Source: Candidatus Sulfotelmatobacter sp.
Lineage (GTDB): Bacteria; Eisenbacteria; RBG-16-71-46
Assembly: GCA_035498555.1 (NCBI GenBank)
Contig: DATKAB010000045.1
Location: forward strand, 1-64,000
DNA length: 64,000 nt
Reading direction: 5' to 3'
The number at the start of each line of letters is the position of its first letter. The first letter of the stretch is position 1. The position numbers were made by a program, and so were the translations under genes. Positions 18,979 through 27,600 of the stretch are shown piece after piece. A model generated the notes under the pieces. It did not search any database, had not been told where the DNA came from, and worked only from the letters and a program-made list of their open reading frames with translations.

Positions 18979-19794
18979 TCAGGGCCGTCCGCTCCCGGCG
19001 CCCGCGGTTCCCAAGACCGCCAGCATCTCGTCGTGGAGTCTTCCATTGCTGGCGAGGATCTCTCCGCCCTCCAGTTCGAAGCGGCCGCCGCGGTAGTCGG
19101 TCACCCGTCCGCCCGCCTCGGTGAGGATCAGGGTCCCGGCCGCCATGTCCCACGGCGAGAGGCGCGCTTCCCAGAACCCGTCGAATCGTCCCATCGCGAG
19201 GTAGCAGAGATTGAGCGTCGCCGAGCCGTCGCGGCGCACGCCCTGCGCGACGCGCAGGAAGGCGTGAAATGCCGGGAGCACGCGCTCCGGGCGCTCGCGC
19301 ACATCGTAGGGGAAGCCGGTGACGAGCAGCGCCTGCTCGAGCCGCTCGATGTCCGAAACGCGGATCGGCGCATCATTGAGAGTCGCGCCCCGGCCGCGCG
19401 CCGCCGCGAACCGTTCGTTGCGAACCGGATCGAACACCACGCCGGCCACGCGCTCGCCATCGATCTCGGCGGCGATCGAGACCGCGAAGAACGGATAGTT
19501 GTGCGCGAAATTGGTGGTGCCGTCGAGCGGATCTACGATCCAGCGCAGTCCGCCGCCGCGGTTCCCATGGGAGCCCGACTCCTCGGCCAGCACCGCCGCT
19601 CCGGGAAATTGCTCGCGAATGCGGGAGAGGATCCGATCTTCCGAGCGCCGGTCGTAGTGGGTCACCAGGTCGATGCGTCCCTTGTGCTCCGGACGATGCG
19701 CGCGCCCGTAGCCCTCGAGCAGAATCGCACCGGCCTCCTCGGCCATCGCCAGCGCCGCGTCGCGAAGGCCGGCGGCTTCGGCGGCCGCGCTCAC
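18979..19794 (-). CDS. Inositol monophosphatase family phosphatase (SuhB-like)
   Basis: 271-residue Mg-dependent phosphatase of the inositol monophosphatase superfamily. The metal-binding residues are visible: Glu71 in EESG, the WIVDPLDGTTNF motif with Asp88 and Asp91, and the C-terminal PWDMAAG motif with Asp216. The length is normal. The likely reaction is hydrolysis of myo-inositol 1-phosphate or a similar sugar phosphate. Related SuhB proteins also act in rRNA transcription, but that cannot be judged here. The start codon overlaps the stop of the helicase-nuclease gene by four bases, so it is translated as the second gene of a two-gene unit although the functions seem unrelated. Confidence 0.93.
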   Translation of the reverse strand: MSAAAEAAGLRDAALAMAEEAGAILLEGYGRAHRPEHKGRIDLVTHYDRRSEDRILSRIREQFPGAAVLAEESGSHGNRGGGLRWIVDPLDGTTNFAHNYPFFAVSIAAEIDGERVAGVVFDPVRNERFAAARGRGATLNDAPIRVSDIERLEQALLVTGFPYDVRERPERVLPAFHAFLRVAQGVRRDGSATLNLCYLAMGRFDGFWEARLSPWDMAAGTLILTEAGGRVTDYRGGRFELEGGEILASNGRLHDEMLAVLGTAGAGSGRP

Positions 19795-22763
19795 GAGCTG
19801 CGACGCACCGCGCTGAAGCGGCAGATCTGGCGGTAGTCGCAGCGGGCGCAGGTCCGCGAATCCGGTTGTGCGTCGAACCTGGCGCGCCGGATCCCGGCCG
19901 CCGCGGTCTCGACGCGCTCGCGCGCCCGCTCGAGATGTTCGGGCTCGACTTCGGCGGAACCCACCGTGCCCGAGGCCACGAAACTCAGTTCGACCCGCGC
20001 CGGCATCTTCTGCCGGGTTTCGAAATAGGCCAGCGCGTAGAGCCCGAGCTGCCCGTCACGCAAGTCGGACGCGACTCGCTCCTCGGCCTTCTCTTCCTCC
20101 TCGACCTGCGACGTCTTGTAATCCACCAGCACCACTCCGTTCTTCCGCTCGTCGATCCGGTCCCAGCGCCCATTCACCTCGTCTCTGCCGATGCGGAAGT
20201 TGAACTCGCCTTCCACGAGCACCGGCCTGTCTCGCGAAGCGAGCTCGTTGCGCACGAAGCGCTCGAGGGCCTCGCGACCCTGAGCCTTCATGCGCTCCTC
20301 GTGCGCGAGATTGCGGAACCCTTCGCTCAGCCACTCGCTCTCGTAGACCGCCAGCACCTCGTGAATCGTGATGGGAATGCCCCTGAGGCGCGCCTGATTC
20401 CAGACCTTGATGCCCTGGTGCACCGCCGAGCCGTACATGAGAGTCGGATTGCTCGGCAGCGGTACGCACGCCACGTATGCGTAGTAGTACTGGAGCGGGC
20501 AGTCGAGGAAGCTCCGAATCTGTGAGTGGGAGAGCCTGAGTAGCGCTTCCGCACCAATCGGCGCGGGCTCGGAGGTGGGCGGATCGGGTACCGGCGCGTA
20601 ACGAGCGATCGATTCGAGCGCCGAGGCGCCCTTCGCCCCCTTTGCCGGTTCGGGCAGCCCGAGCGCTTCGCGCACGAACCGGCTCAGTCGGTCCGCGCGC
20701 CTGCCCCCCTGGTCCTGCGCGTGGCATAGCACCAGCCGGTCGCGCGCGCGCGTCATTCCGACATAGAACAGCCGGCGCTCTTCCTCATAGTGCTCGAGCT
20801 TCTCGTCCGAACCCGCCGCGTGGCGCAGCTCGCGAGGAAACTCGAGTGGCTCGCCCTTTGGATACTGGGGAAAGCGTTGCTCGGTGAGATCCACCAGGTA
20901 GACCACCGGAAATTCGAGCCCCTTCGCGCCGTGCGCCGTGAGCAGGCTCACCGCCTGCTCGTCACCTTCGACGTCGGCGGCGGTGGGGTCGTCGCCCAGC
21001 TCGATCAACAGATCGAGATGGGGCATGAACTCGCTCACCAGATCGCGAGTCAACAGCCGCCCGACCCGAGTGGTGATCGCGAACAGCTTGTTGAGGTTCT
21101 GCGCGCGTTCGAGATTCTCGGCGCCGGTCTCGGCCAGCGACTGCAGCATGCCGCTGTCGCGCACGAACGCGTACAGAACCTCGGACGTGGGTCGCGAAGT
21201 CGCGATCTGCGAGAGCTGGTGATGGAGCGCCGCGAAACGGCGGATCGCGTCACGCGTATGCTCACCGAGGTCGGGATCGCCGTCGACGGCGTCGATCGCG
21301 ATCCTGAGCAGCGGGCGATGCCGCGCGCGCGCGCGCGCGTTGAGCGAGGCCAGGTCGAGGCCGTCGGCGCCGAACAGCGGATCGCCGAGCGCCATGAACG
21401 GCCAGCGCCCATCGTTTGGGTTGGCCACCGAGCGCAGCACGTTGAGACACAGGTTCACTTCCGGCCGCGCGTAGAGCCCACGCATTCCGACGCGCCGGAA
21501 GCGGATCCCGCGCGCGCGCAGCGCCTCGGCAACCGGATCGAGATGATGATGGGCGCGCGCCAGCACCGCGAAGTCCGCGGCTGAGGCGCCGGCCGCGATC
21601 GCTTCCTCGATCTCCAGGGCGATGGATTCCGACTGGTCGCTCGCCGTCTGGAACGGATGGAATTCGACGCTGCCGGTGGGAGCTTCGCGATCCGAGTCAC
21701 GCGGCTGAGCGATCAGTCGCTTGTCGAGTCCCAGCCGCGCTTCGAGCCGATCGGGATTGTTGCCCTGGATCAGGCGATGAGCAGCGTCGAGGATCGCCTG
21801 CCCGGATCGGTAGTTGCGATTGAGCAGCACGCGCCTCGCGCCGGGGAAGCTGTCGAGGAACCCCATCAGGTTCTCGACCTTCGCTCCCCGGAAGCGATAG
21901 ATGCTCTGATCGTCGTCGCCAACCACCGTCAGATTGCGAGCGTCGCCCGCCAGCAGGCGGATCAGTTCGAACTGAACGTGATTGGTGTCCTGGAACTCGT
22001 CGATCAGGATCCAGCGAAAGCGCTCCTGGAACTCGCGTCGCAGGTACGGGCGCTCGCGCAGCAGGCGAAGCGCGAGGCCGATCTGCGAGCCGAAGTCGAC
22101 CCTCCCGGCCCGCATCAGCAGATCAGTGAAGCTCCCGTAGGCGCGAGCCAGCTCGAGCTGAGCTTCCGCGCGATCGCGCAGGAGCTCGTCCCGCGCCTGA
22201 GCGGCGAGCTGTTCTGCGAACGCCAGGTACTGCCCGGGGCTCACGTCTTCGTTGCGTGCGCGATCGAAGACGCCGAGAAGCGCGTGTAGATGCGAGTCGG
22301 GATTGCTGAGCGGGAGATAGCGCTTGAGTCCCAGCTCGAACAGGTGCTCGCGCAGGAACACCAGGATCTCGGCCTGGCTCTCGACCCGCAGCTGCGAGGT
22401 GAGCCCCAACTCGATGGCGTGCTCGCGCACCAGCCGGTCGCAGAATGCGTTGAACGTCGCGATGGTCGAGCCGACCAGGCCGATCGGCACCAGCACGTCG
22501 ACGCGAGACTCCATCTCGGCGGCGGCCCTGTCGGTGAAGGTCAGCGCCAGGATCTGTTCGGGCCGCGCGCGCCTGGTGGCGATCAACCAGGCGATGCGGC
22601 GCGTGATCACCTGCGTCTTGCCGGTGCCGGCTCCGGCCACGATCAGCAGCGGCCCTTCGCCGTGAGTGACGGCGCTCCGCTGTTCGTCGTTCAGCCCCTC
22701 GAGGATCTCGCCGGCGCCGGGGTTCGCGGAATTCGAGGCGGCGGGCGCGACGCTCGTGCTCAT
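19791..22763 (-). CDS. UvrD-type helicase fused to RecB/AddB-type Fe-S nuclease
   Basis: 990 residues. The N-terminal two thirds is a superfamily 1A helicase: Q-motif LNDEQRSAV, Walker A AGAGTGKT (43-50), DEFQDTN near 254, the motif TAHGAKGLEFPVVYLVDL and GMTRARDRL. The C-terminal third is a PD-(D/E)XK nuclease with GRWDRID and VDYKTS (Lys near 883). It is framed by Cys755 (FLDCPLQ) and Cys972, Cys975, Cys981 (CARCDYRQIC), the four-cysteine pattern that holds a 4Fe-4S cluster in AddB and AdnAB. This architecture, motor plus Fe-S nuclease in one chain, is that of AdnA/AdnB double-strand break resection enzymes. No partner subunit is next to it. It is divergent from the lipoprotein at 22856 across 92 bases. 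Confidence 0.93.
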   Translation of the reverse strand: MSTSVAPAASNSANPGAGEILEGLNDEQRSAVTHGEGPLLIVAGAGTGKTQVITRRIAWLIATRRARPEQILALTFTDRAAAEMESRVDVLVPIGLVGSTIATFNAFCDRLVREHAIELGLTSQLRVESQAEILVFLREHLFELGLKRYLPLSNPDSHLHALLGVFDRARNEDVSPGQYLAFAEQLAAQARDELLRDRAEAQLELARAYGSFTDLLMRAGRVDFGSQIGLALRLLRERPYLRREFQERFRWILIDEFQDTNHVQFELIRLLAGDARNLTVVGDDDQSIYRFRGAKVENLMGFLDSFPGARRVLLNRNYRSGQAILDAAHRLIQGNNPDRLEARLGLDKRLIAQPRDSDREAPTGSVEFHPFQTASDQSESIALEIEEAIAAGASAADFAVLARAHHHLDPVAEALRARGIRFRRVGMRGLYARPEVNLCLNVLRSVANPNDGRWPFMALGDPLFGADGLDLASLNARARARHRPLLRIAIDAVDGDPDLGEHTRDAIRRFAALHHQLSQIATSRPTSEVLYAFVRDSGMLQSLAETGAENLERAQNLNKLFAITTRVGRLLTRDLVSEFMPHLDLLIELGDDPTAADVEGDEQAVSLLTAHGAKGLEFPVVYLVDLTEQRFPQYPKGEPLEFPRELRHAAGSDEKLEHYEEERRLFYVGMTRARDRLVLCHAQDQGGRRADRLSRFVREALGLPEPAKGAKGASALESIARYAPVPDPPTSEPAPIGAEALLRLSHSQIRSFLDCPLQYYYAYVACVPLPSNPTLMYGSAVHQGIKVWNQARLRGIPITIHEVLAVYESEWLSEGFRNLAHEERMKAQGREALERFVRNELASRDRPVLVEGEFNFRIGRDEVNGRWDRIDERKNGVVLVDYKTSQVEEEEKAEERVASDLRDGQLGLYALAYFETRQKMPARVELSFVASGTVGSAEVEPEHLERARERVETAAAGIRRARFDAQPDSRTCARCDYRQICRFSAVRRSS

Positions 22764-22855
22764 GCTCGAACGCTAGCATCCGGGTAAACGCAGGGCAACG
22801 AACCCACCGGCGATCGAGTCGGCCTCCGATCCGGCCGGCTGCTACACTGCGCGCG

Positions 22856-24430
22856 ATGGAGTCGGCCAGGCGTACCAGGGAGGGAGCGACGCGAAGATCG
22901 TGCGCCGTGGGTGGCGTGCTCACGACGTTCGCGCTCCTCCTCCTTGGTCTCGCGCTCGGCGGCTGCGGCTCGCGATCGAGCGGCCCTGGCACCGTCTTCC
23001 ACTGGTGGATGGCCCGTCCCGCGCCGAGCTTCGATCCCGACGGTCCCTGGGACCCCGCGCGCGCCGCGATCGAGCGCCTGCTCACCCGTGCGCTGGTGGA
23101 GGAGGATTCGCTCGGCCGCCCGCAGCTCTCGGCCGCGCAGCGCCTGACCATCTCTCCCGATCGGCTGCGCTACACGTTCGAGCTGCGCGAGGACCTGCGC
23201 TTCACCGACGGCTCGCCATGCGGCAGCGGGAATTTCCGCGAAGCCCTGCAGGCCGGGCTCGCCCGGCGCGACCACTCGACGCGAGTCTGGGAGCTGGGGG
23301 AAGTGCGCGGCCTCGAGGCGGTGCGCGCCGGGCGGCCGCTGCCGGCGCTCGGGATCGAGACGCCCGACCCCCGGACGCTGGTGATCCAACTCGCGCGGCC
23401 CGACTCGATGCTGCTCGGCCGACTGGCCGTCCCCGGCGCCTGTTCCGCATGGGCTCACCGCGACTCGGCCGACAGCTGGTCGCACGCGATTGGGCTCGGC
23501 CCCTATCGCGTGCTGCGCTCCGACGGCCTCCGCCTCGTGATGCTCGGCGATGGCGGCTCCGGGCCCGATACCATCGCCATCCGTTTCGGACTCGGCGGCG
23601 CTCGAGCGCGCGCGCAGCTCCGCGGAAAGGACGTGGATCTCATGTGGCCCTGCCCGCCCCGACTGCTCGACGAGCCCGCGCCCGCCGGCTACCGCGCGGT
23701 TTCCCGCCCGGCTTCGCCTTCCCGCTGGCTGGCCCTGGTGATGCGCGCCGACGTGCCGCCCACCACTCGGCTTCCCGCGCGCCGAGCGCTCGCCCACGGT
23801 TTTCCGCGCGGTGAACTGCCACGGCAGGCCGGCTACGGCGCTCGCGAAGTGAACGAATGGATGCCGGGAAGCGGGCCGGCGCAGCTGCCGAACCTGGATC
23901 TGGGCCAGCTCCAGAGCTGGCTGGAGCGCGGCAAGCTCGGCCGATCCTTCCACATCACCATGGCGTTCGATGCCGACGCGCCGACCTCCGACCTCGCGCG
24001 CACCCTGCAGGGGGAGTGGGCGCGCCATGGCCTGTACGTGGACCTGAAGCCTCTGCGCGGCCAGGCGTTTCGCGACGAGGCTTTGTCCGGCCAGGCCCAG
24101 GCCTTGCTGGTCGAATACCAGGCGCTGACCGCGGGCGCGCTCGGGAACCTGGCGCCGCTGGTCATGCCGCTGCGCGGTCCGGCGGTCGGGACTTTCCGGA
24201 CCGGCTGGCGGACCCGCGAGTTCGACCCGTGGCTGGCGCCCCGGCGAGCCGCGCCGCCCTTCAGCCCGGGGTACGCGGAGCGGCGCCTCGAGGAGGAAAC
24301 CATCGTGCTTCCGCTGGCGCAGCTGTCCTGGGCCTGGTTGAGCCGGGAAGGCGGGCCGGTCGTGTCATTTCACCCGCGCTTCGGGCCTTCCGGCGCAACG
24401 CCTGTGCTGGTTCCAAACGTCAAGCGTTAG
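22856..24430 (+). CDS. Solute-binding lipoprotein, family 5 (oligopeptide/nickel type)
   Basis: 524 residues with a long signal ending in a lipobox (LALGGC, Cys37). The body follows the family 5 extracellular solute-binding fold: an early DPWDPARAAIERLLTRALVE-like region, then LRYTFELREDLRFTDGSP, the signature-like stretch of OppA/DppA proteins, then PDPRTLVIQL, then GLGPYR. Such proteins capture peptides, nickel or opines for an ABC importer. No permease or ATPase gene is adjacent, so it serves a distant importer or has another role. A start in the ORF interior would lose the signal, so the ATG at 22856 is kept. Ligand unknown. Confidence 0.87.
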   Translation: MESARRTREGATRRSCAVGGVLTTFALLLLGLALGGCGSRSSGPGTVFHWWMARPAPSFDPDGPWDPARAAIERLLTRALVEEDSLGRPQLSAAQRLTISPDRLRYTFELREDLRFTDGSPCGSGNFREALQAGLARRDHSTRVWELGEVRGLEAVRAGRPLPALGIETPDPRTLVIQLARPDSMLLGRLAVPGACSAWAHRDSADSWSHAIGLGPYRVLRSDGLRLVMLGDGGSGPDTIAIRFGLGGARARAQLRGKDVDLMWPCPPRLLDEPAPAGYRAVSRPASPSRWLALVMRADVPPTTRLPARRALAHGFPRGELPRQAGYGAREVNEWMPGSGPAQLPNLDLGQLQSWLERGKLGRSFHITMAFDADAPTSDLARTLQGEWARHGLYVDLKPLRGQAFRDEALSGQAQALLVEYQALTAGALGNLAPLVMPLRGPAVGTFRTGWRTREFDPWLAPRRAAPPFSPGYAERRLEEETIVLPLAQLSWAWLSREGGPVVSFHPRFGPSGATPVLVPNVKR

Positions 24431-24434
24431 ACCG

Positions 24435-24464
24435 TTGACCCGGGTTCAGACGCTCTCTTATCTT
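24435..24464 (+). promoter_or_regulatory. Candidate sigma70 promoter for the C25 protease gene
   Basis: TTGACC and TATCTT separated by 18 bases, 5/6 and 4/6 matches to the consensus, starting five bases after the stop of the solute-binding protein gene. It would give a leader of about 135 bases before the ATG at 24606. Confidence 0.4.
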
Positions 24465-24605
24465 TGATCCGACTCAAGTCTCAGCCGTCCCTCAGTTCCG
24501 GTCTCTGCAGCCTGAGATGCTCCTCCCGGTGACCGCCGCCACGGGAGCGCCTCCACCGGGCCGCGCACCCTACAGCTCTTGGATCCGACACCCGGGGAGC
24601 AAACC

Positions 24606-27600
24606 ATGAAGTATCGCCGTCTGGCGTTCGCGACCATCCTGTTCGCAGGATGGGGACTGACGGCTCCCGCCCTGGGAGCCACGCTGCTCGAGCATGAAGT
24701 TCGATTTGGTCCCGATCGCGTGCGCCTCGAGAACCGCGATGGCCACGTGGGGCTCGTGACGCCGGGGGCCGTGCCCGAGCCGCGCGCCGGACGTCCCGAT
24801 CTGCCCTGGTTCGGGGAGCGCGTGGATCTCCCGGCCGGCGTGAAGGTCGCGAGCGTCGAGCTGGTCTCGATCGAGACCGAGCCGGTCGCCGAGCACGTGA
24901 CGATCGAGAGCGCGCGGATTCCGCAGGCCGGCTCCCAGGCGGTGGTGCGCAGCGCGCCCGACCCGGCGGTGTTCGCGTCTGCTCAGGCTCAGCCCGAGGT
25001 GCCGGTCGAGCTCGGCTATCAGGGCTACCGGCGCGGGCGTCACGAGGCCTGGCTCCGGGTCTCGCCGGTGCGCTGGACGCCGAGTTCCGGGCACCTCGAA
25101 CGCGTGACCCGGATGGTGGTCCGGCTCACGCTGGTGGACGACTCGCATCCCGACATGGTTCCACGCGAGCGCGTGGTGAGCGAGTGGGAAGCGGCGGTGC
25201 CCGGCCAGTCCGCTCCGATCCTCGCCAAGAACGCGATCACCTCGCTGGCCCCGATCAAGGGCCACCCGCGCCGCTTCCAGGCCACGCAGATTCCATCGCT
25301 GCTCGGCAGTCCGGTCGAGTACGTGATCATCACCAACCAGGCGATGTCGGCACAGTTCCAGCAGCTGGCCGACTGGAAGACCCAGTCGGGAATTCCCGCG
25401 GTGGTCCGCACCATCGAGTTCATCCGCCAGCAGTATCCGGGCGCGGCCGACGACGCCGAACGCATGCGGATGTTCATTCGTGACGCCTATTCGCGCTGGG
25501 GAACGAAGTGGGTGCTGCTCGGCGGCGACACCGACGTGCTGCCGACTCGTTATGGCTACACCACGTTCTATGGCGGCAACTACATCGCGACCGATCTCTA
25601 CTTCGCGTGTCTCGACGGCAACTGGAATGCCGACGGCGACAGCATCTACGGCGAGGGGTATTTCTCGTCGGACACGCCCGGCGACAGCTGCGACCTACTG
25701 CCCGACGTGTTCGTGGGACGGGCGCCGGCCAGCACGCCGGCGGATGCGCAGCAGTTCGTCAACAAGGTCTTCCAGTACAGTCGCACTCCGGTCGGCGACT
25801 ACGAGAACACGATTCTGTTCTTCGCCGAGGTTCTGTTCCCGCAGGACTTCCATCCCGGGGACTTCATCACGCTCGACGGTGCCGAGCTGGTGGAGGAGGT
25901 CTTGCCCTATCTCGATCCCCATCCCGAGCTTCACTTCGGCCGGATGTACGAAAACTACGCCGACACCAGCTATCGCGCCGGCGCGCTCCCCGAGACCCGC
26001 GTCGCGGTGCTCGATTCGCTGGATCGCGGCTACAACCTGGCGGTCCACGTCGGTCACGGGTATCGCAACGTGATGTCGGTGGGCGACGCCACCATCGACA
26101 ATGGCGATGCCGGCAGCGTGACCAACGGCAACCGCCTGTTCAATCTCTACGCGATCGATTGCACTTCGAACGCCATCGACTTCCCCTGCATTGGCGAGGC
26201 GTTCATCAAGGCCACCAACGGCGGGGCGGTCAGCAACATCGGCTCCACCAATTTCGATTTCCCGACCGCGGGGCGCGTCTATCAGGACGCCTACTTCCAG
26301 CTGGTGTTCGACGACAGCGTCACCTCGATCGGCGAGGCGGAGGCCGATCAGAAGCTGGCCTACGTGCCGTACTCGGTCTACGACGGCGTCAACCGCTGGA
26401 CGCAGTTCACCCTGCTCCTGCTCGGCGATCCCGAAATGCACATCTGGACGAACAAGCCGCGAACACTGACCGTCTCTCACAATCCGGGCATGGCGGTGAG
26501 CGACAGTCAGTTCACGGTGCACGTCCAGATCGGGGCCACGCCGCTGTACGGAGCCAGCGTGACGCTCTACAAGGCCAACGAGGATCTCGAGACCGCCACC
26601 ACCGATGGCGCGGGCAACGTCACGGTGCCCTTCCGGCCCGACAGTCTCGGCCAGATGACGGTGACCGTCACCGCGTTCAACTGCAGGCCGTATCAGGCCA
26701 CGATTACGGTCGGCGCGAGCTCGCTGCCGCTGGTGGCCGATCCCACCTTCACGATCGACGACGACAACTCGGGTGGGACCTCCGGAAACGGCAACGGCAT
26801 TCTGGATGGCGGCGAGACCGCGGACGTGCACATCCCGCTTCGCAATAACGGCGGAAGCACCGCCCCGTCAGTGACGGCGACCCTGTCGACCACCGATCCC
26901 TACGTCACGATCGTGACGCCAACCCTGAACTATGGGGCGATCGCGTCGGGCGCGATGGTCAATCCGAGCTCGGGATTCCGCTTGAGCACGCCCTACAGCA
27001 TTCCGGATCAGCGCGAGATTCCTTTCAGGCTGACGGTGCTGGACGGTGCGGGACATTCGCGAATCGAGAATCTCCAGATCACGGTGCATGGGCCCGAGAT
27101 CGAGCATTTCCGGCACACCGTGCTGGACGTGGGCGGGAATTCGAATGGGGTTCCCGATCCGGGCGAGACCGTGAGCTACTACCTGGTGCTCCGGAACACC
27201 GGAACCGGCATCGCCCCCGGCGTCACGGTCAAGCTGCGGAATTACGATGGGCTGGCGCCCGTGCTCGACAGCACCGCGACCTTCGGCGACATTGCGCCGG
27301 CGACCGACGTGTCGGGCGACGCGGTGACGTTCCATCTCAACAGCTCGGCCGCGAAGCTCGAACTCCGGATTTCCGACGCCTACGGGCTGCTTTCCACGCA
27401 GACCCTCGACATGGGGATCCCGGTGGTGCCGCTCCAGCCGGCCGCGGTGGGTTCGGCGACCAGCATCGCGCTCCAGTGGCAGCTCAGTTCGTCTCCCGAC
27501 CTGCTCGGCTACAACGTCTATCGCGCCACCGCCAGCGGCGGGCCCTACAGTCGCGTCAACCCGGTGCCGACGGGGCGCACCGCGTATTACAACGACGAGG

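Noticed and set aside
21322-21339. CG dinucleotide run of 18 bases
   Set aside because: It lies inside the helicase-nuclease coding region and encodes alternating Ala and Arg; it fits local codon use and gives no evidence of function.
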